A stretch of 64,000 nucleotides of DNA. Source: Saccharothrix longispora. Its GTDB lineage: Bacteria > Actinomycetota > Actinomycetes > Mycobacteriales > Pseudonocardiaceae. This document shows positions 41,963 through 49,890 of this stretch, piece after piece. Under the pieces are notes generated by a model. That model searched no databases. It was not told where the DNA came from and saw only the letters and a program-made list of their open reading frames with translations. Position 1 is the stretch's first letter. Each line of letters begins with the position of its first letter. The stretch is from contig NZ_NSDM01000002.1 of the NCBI RefSeq assembly GCF_030852425.1, positions 1 through 64,000 on the forward strand. Reading direction: 5' to 3'. Made by a program: the position numbers and the translations under genes.

Positions 41963-43138
41963 TCACCGGCGACGCAGCCGCACCGGGATGTGTCCCGCCC
42001 GGCGGAAGATGTGGCCGGTGACGCCGGGCGGCGAACCGCCGACCGCCTCCGGCTCGGCGAACCGTTCCCGCAGTACGCCGAGCAGCGTGTGGAACTCCCG
42101 CTCGGCCAGGAACATGCCCGGACACGCGTGCTGGCCGACCCCGAACGTCAACGCGCCCCGCTCGGTGCGCCCGAACCGGAACCGCTCAGGCTCGGTGAAC
42201 ACCCGTTCGTCCCGGTTGGCACTGGCGATCGAGAGCAGCACGGGGCTGCGCCTGCCGATCCGGGTCCCGCCGATCTCCAGGTCCTTCGCCGCGAACCGCA
42301 GCACGGAGTGCAGCGGCGGCTCCCAGCGCAGGCTCTCCTGGACGGCGGGTGCGATGGCGTCCTGGTCGCGCCACACCTCGGCCAGCACGTCGGGGAAGCT
42401 CAGCAGGCAGTGCATGATGTTCGAGATCGCCGAGACACTGGTCTCGGTGCCCGCGACCAGCATCAGCATGATGGTGCCCAGCAGTTCCGGCTCGCCGATC
42501 CCCGCCGAGCGGGTGGTGCCGGCGTGGCGCAGCCGGTCGATGATGGAGCCTTCGGGCAGCCGGTCGCGGTCGGCCAGCAGGGTGCGGAAGTACTCCTCCA
42601 CGACCTGCTTGGCCTTGTGCGCCGGTTCGAGCTCGCCCTTCGGGTAGTCGAGCACCCGCACGATCGGGCGCATCTGCTCGTAGAGCCACGGTGCGTCGTC
42701 CGGCGGGACGCCCATCAGCCGGCACACCACCCCGTACGGCACGGCGACGGCGACCCGCGAGACGAAGTCGACCTCGCCGTCGTCCGGCAGGTCGTCCACC
42801 ACGGAGCCCACCACCGGCCTGATCACGTCCCGGAGGTGGATCGCCACCGCCGACGCGCCGAAGAACGGGTTGACCAGCCGCCGCAGCGTCCGGTGCGCCT
42901 CACCGTCGGTGTCGAGCATGTTCCGGCCGAACATGAGCCGGCTGGCGCGCAGCACGAAGTCCGCCGCGAGATCGGCCCGGGCCAACCCGTCGCGCACGTC
43001 GGCGTGCGCGGTCACCACGTAGCAGCCGCTGGGCTCGGAGAAGTGCACCGGCTCGGTGGCGCGCAGGTGCGCGTACACGGGCCACGGGTCGCGCAGGAAC
43101 CCGGCCCGCCCGAAGTCGACGGTGTGCTGGACGGTCAT
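41963..43138 (-). CDS. Cytochrome P450
   Basis: A 391-residue bacterial P450. The I-helix oxygen-binding motif is AGTETS, the ExxR motif is ESLRWEPP, and the haem-binding Cys is in FGVGQHACPGMFLAE. No transmembrane segment is present, as expected for a soluble class I enzyme. The gene overlaps the GAF gene by 4 nt upstream and is followed 44 bp later by the aminoacyl carrier protein gene. This order is often seen where the P450 hydroxylates a carrier-bound amino acid, for example at the beta carbon. No ferredoxin gene lies nearby. Confidence 0.95.
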   Translation of the reverse strand: MTVQHTVDFGRAGFLRDPWPVYAHLRATEPVHFSEPSGCYVVTAHADVRDGLARADLAADFVLRASRLMFGRNMLDTDGEAHRTLRRLVNPFFGASAVAIHLRDVIRPVVGSVVDDLPDDGEVDFVSRVAVAVPYGVVCRLMGVPPDDAPWLYEQMRPIVRVLDYPKGELEPAHKAKQVVEEYFRTLLADRDRLPEGSIIDRLRHAGTTRSAGIGEPELLGTIMLMLVAGTETSVSAISNIMHCLLSFPDVLAEVWRDQDAIAPAVQESLRWEPPLHSVLRFAAKDLEIGGTRIGRRSPVLLSIASANRDERVFTEPERFRFGRTERGALTFGVGQHACPGMFLAEREFHTLLGVLRERFAEPEAVGGSPPGVTGHIFRRAGHIPVRLRRR

Positions 43139-43800
43139 CGCTCGGCCAGCGCCCGGTGCAGCCGGGCTACCTCCACCGCCATGGCGACCTGCCGCCCGAG
43201 TTCGCCCGCGAGCGCCACGTCGGACGCGCCGAACCCGGCCTTCTTCCGGATTCCGGCGCGCACCAGCGTCAGCGTCCCGACCAGCCGACCGCGCACCGAG
43301 AGCGGGATCAGCAGTGCCGAGAGCACGCCGAGTTCCGCCGCGTCGCTCCGCGACTCCTCCGTGGCGCTGCCGCCGGACTCGGCGTAGACGACCGGGTGGC
43401 CCCCGGCCAGCACGTCGGGTGTCCGGTCACCTCTCCCCGCCGCGCCGTCGTCGAGGAACGCCAGTTGGCGTGCCACCACGGCGGGATCGAGGCCGGCGAC
43501 GTGCTCGGTGACCGTCTCGGCGGGTACTCCCCCCTCCACCAGGGAGATGCGGCTGACGTCGGCGAGGAACGCCACGCCCGCCCGCGCCACGTCCCGCAGC
43601 GAGACGTCGAGGTCGACGGTGCCGGACAGCGCCGCTCCGCAGTGCGCGAGGAAGCCGAGCGCCTCCTCGGCGGACTTGCGGCCGACGATGTAGCGGATCG
43701 CCACGCCCCAGGTCTCCTGGGTGCTCGACGTGCTCGACGTGCCGGGTGTGCCGGGTGTGCCGGGTGTGGTGGGTGTGGTGGGTGTGCCGTTGTCGTCCAT
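43135..43800 (-). CDS. GAF-domain protein without an output domain
   Basis: A 221-residue protein. The N-terminal 25 residues are a low-complexity Thr/Pro/Gly/Ser run (PTTPTTPGTPGTPGT) encoded by a 9-bp tandem repeat. After that comes a single GAF domain of about 160 residues, with HCGAALSGTVDLDVSLRDVA at its start, LGVLSALLIPLSVRGRLVGT in the core, and a final helix AGELGRQVAMAVEVARLHRA. No kinase, cyclase or DNA-binding domain is present. It overlaps the P450 gene by 4 nt. It may be a sensor or a scaffold for neighbouring proteins in operon B. Confidence 0.8.
   Translation of the reverse strand: MDDNGTPTTPTTPGTPGTPGTSSTSSTQETWGVAIRYIVGRKSAEEALGFLAHCGAALSGTVDLDVSLRDVARAGVAFLADVSRISLVEGGVPAETVTEHVAGLDPAVVARQLAFLDDGAAGRGDRTPDVLAGGHPVVYAESGGSATEESRSDAAELGVLSALLIPLSVRGRLVGTLTLVRAGIRKKAGFGASDVALAGELGRQVAMAVEVARLHRALAER
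43721..43783. repeat. Seven 9-bp tandem units in the 5' end of the GAF gene
   Basis: The units are GTGCTCGAC (two), GTGCCGGGT (three) and GTGGTGGGT (two) in a row. They encode the Ser/Thr/Pro/Gly-rich N-terminus. Nine-bp units keep the reading frame, so copy number could vary without breaking the gene. Confidence 0.9.
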
Positions 43801-43818
43801 GTGGTGCTCGCTTCCCGC

Positions 43819-44751
43819 TCAGTCGTTGCGTGGCCAGCCGAAACCGCTCGGAACGGTGAGCTCGGCGTCCGGGTCGTGGTCGGAGAACAGGAAGCAGCGG
43901 GTGTTCTCGAACCGGCCGTCCTTGAGCCGCAGACCGGAGTAGATGATCACCGGCTCCGACTCGCCGTCCTTGCGCAGCAGCCGTGCCCGGAAGTTGATCA
44001 CCGGTTCGCCCTCGACCAGCCTGCGCAGCAGGTCCTCGACGATCGCCTTGTTCGAGTGGATCTTGCGGACGTGGTGGCCGACGTACTCGTCGCGGTGGTC
44101 CTGGTAGCCCAGCAGTTCCAGTTCCATCCGGTTGGCCCGGAGGATGAGGCCGTTGAACCCGACGAAGTGCACCCCGGCGGGCGCGCCCTCGAAGAAGTCC
44201 TCCAGCTCCTCCAGCCGGGCCTGCTTCTCCTCCTGGCCGAGACCGGCGAGCACGTCGTCCGCGTCGTGGTTGACCAGCTGGGCGCCCCAGACGAAGGCGT
44301 CCTCGTTGGTCCCCGGCGCGCCGTGCACCTCCAGGTGCGGGTTCACGCTGGGCAGCTGCGAGATCAGCCGCCGGCGCACGAACCACCGGGTCGCCACCCA
44401 CTCGCCGGCGACGAACCGCCCGGACACGTCGATCAGCACGTCGCACGTCGAGCCGTCCGCGGTGCGCAGGGCCGCTTCGACGTTGTTCAGCCGGGCACCG
44501 CCGGCGACCCGGTCCCGCAGCGACCCGGCCAGGTCGGGGTCGGCGAAGAAGTCGGCGAAGTTCCGGCCGACGAACTCCTCCCGCCGGTCCAGCGCGCCCA
44601 CGATCTGCAGCATCGCGATGTTGGCGGACCGCACCGTGCCGTCGCTGTCGGTGATCTGCAGCCCCAGGGGGGCGTTGACGAAGAAGTCCTCCAACTGCTG
44701 GAGCACGGCCGGCTCCTCGTTCGTCGTGGCCTGCTCGATACCTGGACTCAC
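43819..44751 (-). CDS. Double PAS-domain protein without an output domain
   Basis: A 310-residue protein with two PAS domains. The first, about 20-135, starts LEDFFVNAPLGLQITDSDGT and includes VGRNFADFFADPD. The second, about 175-290, starts LEDFFEGAPAGVHFVGFNGL and includes HHVRKIHSNKAIVEDLLRRL. Nothing follows them, so it can only sense or bind. Its GTG start overlaps the stop of the NRPS gene by 4 nt. PAS proteins of this kind inside NRPS operons are uncommon. It may bind haem or flavin, or an intermediate, and work with the GAF protein made next. Confidence 0.85.
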   Translation of the reverse strand: MSPGIEQATTNEEPAVLQQLEDFFVNAPLGLQITDSDGTVRSANIAMLQIVGALDRREEFVGRNFADFFADPDLAGSLRDRVAGGARLNNVEAALRTADGSTCDVLIDVSGRFVAGEWVATRWFVRRRLISQLPSVNPHLEVHGAPGTNEDAFVWGAQLVNHDADDVLAGLGQEEKQARLEELEDFFEGAPAGVHFVGFNGLILRANRMELELLGYQDHRDEYVGHHVRKIHSNKAIVEDLLRRLVEGEPVINFRARLLRKDGESEPVIIYSGLRLKDGRFENTRCFLFSDHDPDAELTVPSGFGWPRND

Positions 44752-47700
44752 GGTGTCTCCTCGTCGTCGGTGTCGGTGACGTCCCGCGGCGCGTGCTCCA
44801 CTGCTGCGGCCAGCGCGCGGACGGTGCGGAGCTCGAAGAATCGCTGGAACGGGATCTCGACGCCGAGCGAATCCCGCACCCGCCCCAGCACGCGCATGGC
44901 GAGCAGGGAGTGCCCGCCCAACGCGAAGAAGTCGTCGGACAGCCCGATGTGGCCGAGACCGAGCAGTTCGCTCCAGATGGCCGCGACCTCCCGTTGCGCG
45001 GGGGTGACCGGCGGTGCGGCGGGCACAGGCGACGGATCGGCCTCCTCCTGGGCCAGTGCCCTCCGGTCCACCTTGCCGCTCGGCGTCAGCGGCAGGTCGG
45101 CGACGACGCGGATCGTCGACGGGACCTGGTGGGCGGGCAGTGACAGCCGCAGGAAGTCCAGCAGCAGTTCGGGTGTCGGTTCCGTCCCCGGCTCGGGTAC
45201 CGCGGCGCACACCAGCCGGGCACCGCCCGCCGAGTCGACCGGGACGACCGCCGCCCGTGCGACCTGCGGGTGGGACCGCACGGCCCGCTCGACCTCCGCC
45301 AGACCGACGCGGAATCCGCGGACCTTCACGACCCCGCTGTTCCGCCCGAGGAGTTCGAGGGTGCCGTCGGGCCGGTAGCGGCCCCGGTCGCCGGTGTCGT
45401 ACAGCAGGCGGCGCGACCCCGCCGGGGCGAACGGGTCCGGCCGGAAGCGGTCGTCCGGGTCGAGGTAGCCGTCCGCGGGTGCGGCGCCCCCGACGTGGAC
45501 GGAGCCGGGCAGCCCGGCCGGAACCGGCCGCAGCGAAGGATCCAGCACGTACACCGAGGTGTTCGCGATGGGCCTGCCCAGCGGCACGGTCGCCGCGTCG
45601 CCCAGCTCCGCGGTGTCGAACCAGGTGCAGTCCGCCGCGACCTCGGTGGACCCGTACAGGTTCCACAGCGTCGCGCCCGGGACCTGGCGGTGGAAGCGGG
45701 AGACGAGGTCCACGGGGAGTTCCTCGCCGCTGCTGATCCAGTGGCGCAGCCGGGGCAGGCGGTCGCCGAGGTCGGGGAACGCCTCCAGGAGCGCGTGCAG
45801 CAGTGACGGGACCAGGGTCATCCGGGTGACGCGGTGCGCGTCGAGGCTCCGCACCAGGGTGGGGGCGTCGCGCACCACCTCGTCGGGCAGCACCACCGTG
45901 GGGACGCCGCGCAGCAGCCCGCCGAACATCTCCGCCAGGGAGTCGACGAACCCGAGCGCCGTCTTGTGGACGCACACGTCGTCCGATTCGAACGGCCGTT
46001 CGTCCCACATCCACGCCAGGCGGTTGACCATGGCGGAGTGCACACCGCGCACGCCCTTGGGGCGGCCTGTGGAGCCCGACGTGTAGAGCACGTAGGCGAG
46101 GTCGTCGGGCGCGTCCGCCGCCGGCGGTGCGGTCGCGGACCACCCACCGAGGTCGATGTCGACTGCGATCGTCGGCAGGTCGGTGTCGGGCAGGTGGTCG
46201 CGGTCGTCGGTCGTGGTCAGCACGAGCCGGACGGGTGCGTTCTCCAGCGGCCACGCGAGGTGCGCGGTGGGGTAGGCGGGGTCCAGTGGCAGGTACGCGC
46301 CGCCGGCCTTCAGCACGGCCAGCACGCTGATCACCGACGCCACGGACCTCCGCTGGTGCACCGCGACGAGCGCCCCCGCCTCGATCCCCTCCTCCCGCAG
46401 CAGGTTCGCCAGCCGGTTGGCGCGCTCCTCGACGTCGCGGTAGGTCAGCGCGGTGCCCGATGCCGGCACGAGCGCGGGCGCGTCCGGGGTGCGGGCGGCC
46501 TGCTCGGCGAACAGTTCGTGCAGGCGGCGTGCCGGCACCTCCAGCGAACGGCCGCGGACGTGCGGCGGTGCCGCCGCGTCGGCGAGGGCCAGCCGCGACA
46601 GCGGCTCGTCCGGGGCGTCCAGGGCCGCCCCGACCAGGCTGCCCAGGTTGTCCGCGAACATCGCGGCGCCGCCCTCGGTGAACAGGTCCCGGTTGTACTC
46701 CCAGGCGCAGCGGTAGCCGTCGGACTCGCGCACGGACAGCGCCAGGTCGAACCGGGCCGTCTCCCGTTCGACGCGCAACGCGCTGACGTCGAGGCCGGGC
46801 AGCCGCCACGGCACCGGGTTGGCGTTCTGGTAGGTCAACACCACCTGCGCCACGGGGTCGCGCGCCGGGTCGCGGTCCGGGCGCAGGTGGGCCACCAGTT
46901 GGTCGAAGGGCAGGTCCTGGTGGGCGAACGCGTCCACGTAGCTCTCGTGGACCCGGCCCAGCAGTTCGCGGAACGAGGGGTCGCCGGACAGGTCCACCCG
47001 CAGCACCAGCGTGTTGATGAAGCAGCCGACGACCTTCTCCGACTCGGCTCGGTTGCGGTTGGCCACCACCGTGCCGATCGCCAGGTCGTCCTGTCCCGTG
47101 TACCGGTGGAGCAGCGCGAACAACGCCGTCATGAAGAACACGAACGGCGAGACGTCCTCCAGCCGGACGAATTCGTCCAGTCGTGCCGCCGACGCCCCGG
47201 TGAGCGCGAACCGCGTCCGGCCACCCCGGTGGCCGCGCCGGGCGGGGCGGGCCAGCTCGGCGGGCGGCGCGCTGACCGGCGGCAGGCCGTCCAGCCGTTC
47301 CCGCCAGTGGCGCACCAGGAGGTCGAGGGGTTCACCGGTCAGCCATTCCCGTTGCCAGCGGGCGAAGTCCCCGTACCGGATCGGTGGTGGAACGGGTTCG
47401 GGCCCGCCCCGGTAGGCGTCCGCGAGTTCGCCGGCGAGGATGCCGAGCGACCAGCCGTCGCCGACGATGTGGTGCAGGCACAGGACGAGCACGTGGAGGT
47501 CGGGGCCCGCGCGCAGCAGCCGCACGCGGAACAGCGGCCCTTCACCGAGGTCCATCGGTTGGGCGACGACCTCGGCCGCTCGCCGCGCCAGGTCGTCCTC
47601 GGCCGCATCCTCGACCGGCAGCCGTGCCGGCCGGAACGGTGTCACCCGGGCTACGGGCTCGCCGTCGACCACCGGGTACGCGGTGCGCAGCGCCTCGTGC

Positions 47701-47966
47701 CGCCGCACCAGGGTGTTCAGCGCGGCTTCCAGCGCGGTGACGTCGAGCTGCCCGCGCAGCCGCAGCACGACCGGCATGTGGTAGGCCCCGGAGTCCTGGT
47801 CGAGCCGGCCGAGCAGCCACAGCCTGTTCTCGGGGAAGGACAACGGCCGGTCGCCGTCGTCCGCGCGGGCGCGCAGGGGCGGTAGTCCCCGCTGCCGCGC
47901 GTGCACCGCCCGCACGGCGTCGAAGAACCGGGCTCCCCGGCACTCCCGCTGGTCTGCCGCGTTCAC
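44748..47966 (-). CDS. NRPS module C-A-T, predicted beta-alanine-type specificity
   Basis: A 1072-residue synthetase. The condensation domain (about 40-460) has LHHIVGDGWS, an intact HHxxxDG. The adenylation domain (about 480-960) has YVLYTSGSTGRPKG, LWNLYGSTEVAADC, LYDTGDRGRYRPDG and LTPSGKVDRRAL. The carrier domain (about 985-1050) has DDFFALGGHSLLA. Aligning by eye with GrsA positions gives the code V-D-A-T-I-S-L-A-D-(K). The published beta-alanine code is VDWVISLADK, so seven of the nine variable positions agree and a beta-amino acid is likely. There is no epimerase or thioesterase. GTG 47966 overlaps the thioesterase gene's stop. Confidence 0.93.
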   Translation of the reverse strand: MNAADQRECRGARFFDAVRAVHARQRGLPPLRARADDGDRPLSFPENRLWLLGRLDQDSGAYHMPVVLRLRGQLDVTALEAALNTLVRRHEALRTAYPVVDGEPVARVTPFRPARLPVEDAAEDDLARRAAEVVAQPMDLGEGPLFRVRLLRAGPDLHVLVLCLHHIVGDGWSLGILAGELADAYRGGPEPVPPPIRYGDFARWQREWLTGEPLDLLVRHWRERLDGLPPVSAPPAELARPARRGHRGGRTRFALTGASAARLDEFVRLEDVSPFVFFMTALFALLHRYTGQDDLAIGTVVANRNRAESEKVVGCFINTLVLRVDLSGDPSFRELLGRVHESYVDAFAHQDLPFDQLVAHLRPDRDPARDPVAQVVLTYQNANPVPWRLPGLDVSALRVERETARFDLALSVRESDGYRCAWEYNRDLFTEGGAAMFADNLGSLVGAALDAPDEPLSRLALADAAAPPHVRGRSLEVPARRLHELFAEQAARTPDAPALVPASGTALTYRDVEERANRLANLLREEGIEAGALVAVHQRRSVASVISVLAVLKAGGAYLPLDPAYPTAHLAWPLENAPVRLVLTTTDDRDHLPDTDLPTIAVDIDLGGWSATAPPAADAPDDLAYVLYTSGSTGRPKGVRGVHSAMVNRLAWMWDERPFESDDVCVHKTALGFVDSLAEMFGGLLRGVPTVVLPDEVVRDAPTLVRSLDAHRVTRMTLVPSLLHALLEAFPDLGDRLPRLRHWISSGEELPVDLVSRFHRQVPGATLWNLYGSTEVAADCTWFDTAELGDAATVPLGRPIANTSVYVLDPSLRPVPAGLPGSVHVGGAAPADGYLDPDDRFRPDPFAPAGSRRLLYDTGDRGRYRPDGTLELLGRNSGVVKVRGFRVGLAEVERAVRSHPQVARAAVVPVDSAGGARLVCAAVPEPGTEPTPELLLDFLRLSLPAHQVPSTIRVVADLPLTPSGKVDRRALAQEEADPSPVPAAPPVTPAQREVAAIWSELLGLGHIGLSDDFFALGGHSLLAMRVLGRVRDSLGVEIPFQRFFELRTVRALAAAVEHAPRDVTDTDDEETP

Positions 47967-48682
47967 CGCCCCACGCTCCCCTCTGGTCGGCGCACCACTG
48001 ATTCGAGGGTCCGCCACAGCCGGGGCCAGTCCTCGGTGAAGTAGAGGTGCCCACCCGGCAGCTCGATCAGCTCGAACGACGAGGTGGTCCAGTCGGCCCA
48101 CCGCGCGCACAGCCCGGCGGGCACCGCGTCGTCGTCCACCCCGCGCAGGGCGGTGATCGGGAAGGGCAGCGCCCGGACGACATCCGCGCGATACCCGGAG
48201 AACAGCGCCACATCCGCGCGGAGCGCGGGAAGCAGCAATTCCCGCAGCTGGGGCACCGACCACGCGTCCGCCCCGGTTCCCGCTCCCCGCCGGACCCAGG
48301 CGATCAGCCCGTCGTCGTCCAGGTCCGCCAGGTGGTCGGGCCGACGGGACGCCGGGTCGGCCGCGCCGCCCACGACGAGCCGGCTCGGCAGCGGACCCGC
48401 GGCGGCCAGCAGCTCCCGCGCGGTCTCGAACGCCAGCAACGCGCCGAAACTGTGCCCGTACAAGGCGAACGGCTCTCCGCCGGCCAGGTCGAGCACCTGC
48501 CCGGCGCACCGGCGCGCGGCCTCCGCCATCGAGCCGGAGTGCGGCTCGGTGAACAGTTCCTCCCGGCCCGGCAGCTGGACCGGCACCACGCGCAGGACGT
48601 CCGACTCGTAGTCCCGCCACGGCCGGTACAGCCCCGCGCCGGCGCCCGCGTGCGGCAGGCACATCAGCCTCGTCCGCGTCAT
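47963..48682 (-). CDS. Type II thioesterase
   Basis: A 239-residue alpha/beta hydrolase of the NRPS/PKS editing type. It opens LMCLPHAGAGAGLYRPWRD, has the nucleophile Ser78 in LYGHSFGALLAFETA, and the His near the end in ELPGGHLYFTED. It overlaps both the condensation-domain gene and the NRPS gene by 4 nt. Such enzymes clear mis-primed carrier proteins. Because no integrated TE exists in the two NRPS proteins, it might also take part in product release. Confidence 0.93.
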   Translation of the reverse strand: MTRTRLMCLPHAGAGAGLYRPWRDYESDVLRVVPVQLPGREELFTEPHSGSMAEAARRCAGQVLDLAGGEPFALYGHSFGALLAFETARELLAAAGPLPSRLVVGGAADPASRRPDHLADLDDDGLIAWVRRGAGTGADAWSVPQLRELLLPALRADVALFSGYRADVVRALPFPITALRGVDDDAVPAGLCARWADWTTSSFELIELPGGHLYFTEDWPRLWRTLESVVRRPEGSVGR

Positions 48683-49890
48683 GGCCGCCCCAGTCCGTCG
48701 AGCCGGTCGGAGAACGCGGTGGACAGCGCGTCGAGCCGGCTCGCCCAGCCGGCCCGTTCGGGCGCCTGGAACACGCCGTGCCAGCGCTCGTCGTCCCGCA
48801 CCTCCAGCAGCACCTCGGCGTAGCCGCCGCGAGGGCTGACCGGTCGTGACCGCAGCCGGGCGGGACCGGCGTCGTGGTCCACCCGCGGCCAGCTCTGGTA
48901 GAGCAGCGTGGCCTGGTAGAGCGGCATCCTGCGGCGGTTGCCCGGCGCGCAGGCCGCGACGATGTCCTCGATCGGCAGCTCGCTGTGGGTGAGGGCGTCC
49001 ACCGCGGCCTCCCAGGCGCGGGCGAGCCCGCCGTCGCGGCCGGCGCCGACGATCCGGATCGGCAACATGTTGATCATGCAGCCGATCTCGTGGTCGGCAC
49101 CGGGCGGCCGGTCGGCGAACACCGTGCCCACGCAGAAGTCGTCGGCGCCGCCGACCTCGCCCAGCGCGGACGCGAACGCCCACAGCGCCAGGGTGAACAC
49201 CGAGATCCCCGCTTCCCTGGCGTACGCGCGCAACCGCCCGGCTTCCCCGGCCGGCCGGCTCCACTCGTGCTCGACCACGGTTCCGCGGGTCAACTCGCGC
49301 AAGGTCGTCGACGCACCCAGGTCGGGCAGCTCCGGCACGCCGTCCAGCCGGGCCCGCCAGTGCCGTTCCAGCACGGCCCGGCGCGGCGCGGCGATCACCG
49401 GCTCCGGACGGCGGCCCGACACGCCCAGGTCGGCGCGGCCGGTGTCGAGCGCTTGGCGGTAGGCCGCGGCGAGGTCCTTGGTGAACACCTGACCGGACAG
49501 GCCGTCGAACACGATGTGGTGCACCACGACGAACAGGTCGCCGCCGCGCACGCCGGCCCGGATCAACGAACCCCCGGCCAGGTCGAGCGGGACGGCGGTC
49601 AACACCCGCGACACGTCGGCGAGTCCGACGTCCGGCGGCAGGAGCACCAGCTCCGGGCCGCCCGGGTCCGCGTGCACCTCGCGGACCAACGCCGTGCCGC
49701 GCAGCGCGAACCCGGTGCGCAGCGCCTCGTGCCGGGCGCGCACCGCGCGCAGCGCCTCGGCGAGCGCGACCTCGTCGACCAGGCCGTCGATCTCGATGTG
49801 CAGCAGCACCGACCGGGTGCCGGCGCCGATCTGCTCGGCGAACCAGAACCTGCGCTCACAGGTCGACGCGGGTTCGGTGCGCGGGCTCAC
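48679..49890 (-). CDS. Free-standing condensation-domain protein
   Basis: A 403-residue stand-alone C domain. The catalytic motif is VVVHHIVFDGLS (HHxxxDG), and other C-domain features are RHEALRTGF near the start and CVGTVFADRPPGADHEIGCM in the second half. It overlaps NRPS and thioesterase genes by 4 nt on each side. Free C domains often join an acyl or aminoacyl carrier protein to an amine, or release the chain onto a free acceptor. Here three stand-alone carrier proteins are available as partners. Confidence 0.9.
   Translation of the reverse strand: MSPRTEPASTCERRFWFAEQIGAGTRSVLLHIEIDGLVDEVALAEALRAVRARHEALRTGFALRGTALVREVHADPGGPELVLLPPDVGLADVSRVLTAVPLDLAGGSLIRAGVRGGDLFVVVHHIVFDGLSGQVFTKDLAAAYRQALDTGRADLGVSGRRPEPVIAAPRRAVLERHWRARLDGVPELPDLGASTTLRELTRGTVVEHEWSRPAGEAGRLRAYAREAGISVFTLALWAFASALGEVGGADDFCVGTVFADRPPGADHEIGCMINMLPIRIVGAGRDGGLARAWEAAVDALTHSELPIEDIVAACAPGNRRRMPLYQATLLYQSWPRVDHDAGPARLRSRPVSPRGGYAEVLLEVRDDERWHGVFQAPERAGWASRLDALSTAFSDRLDGLGRP

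Noticed and set aside
45834..47885. Plus-strand frame of 683 codons opposite the NRPS gene
   Set aside because: It is a mirror of the condensation and adenylation domains with no own motifs or ribosome-binding site.
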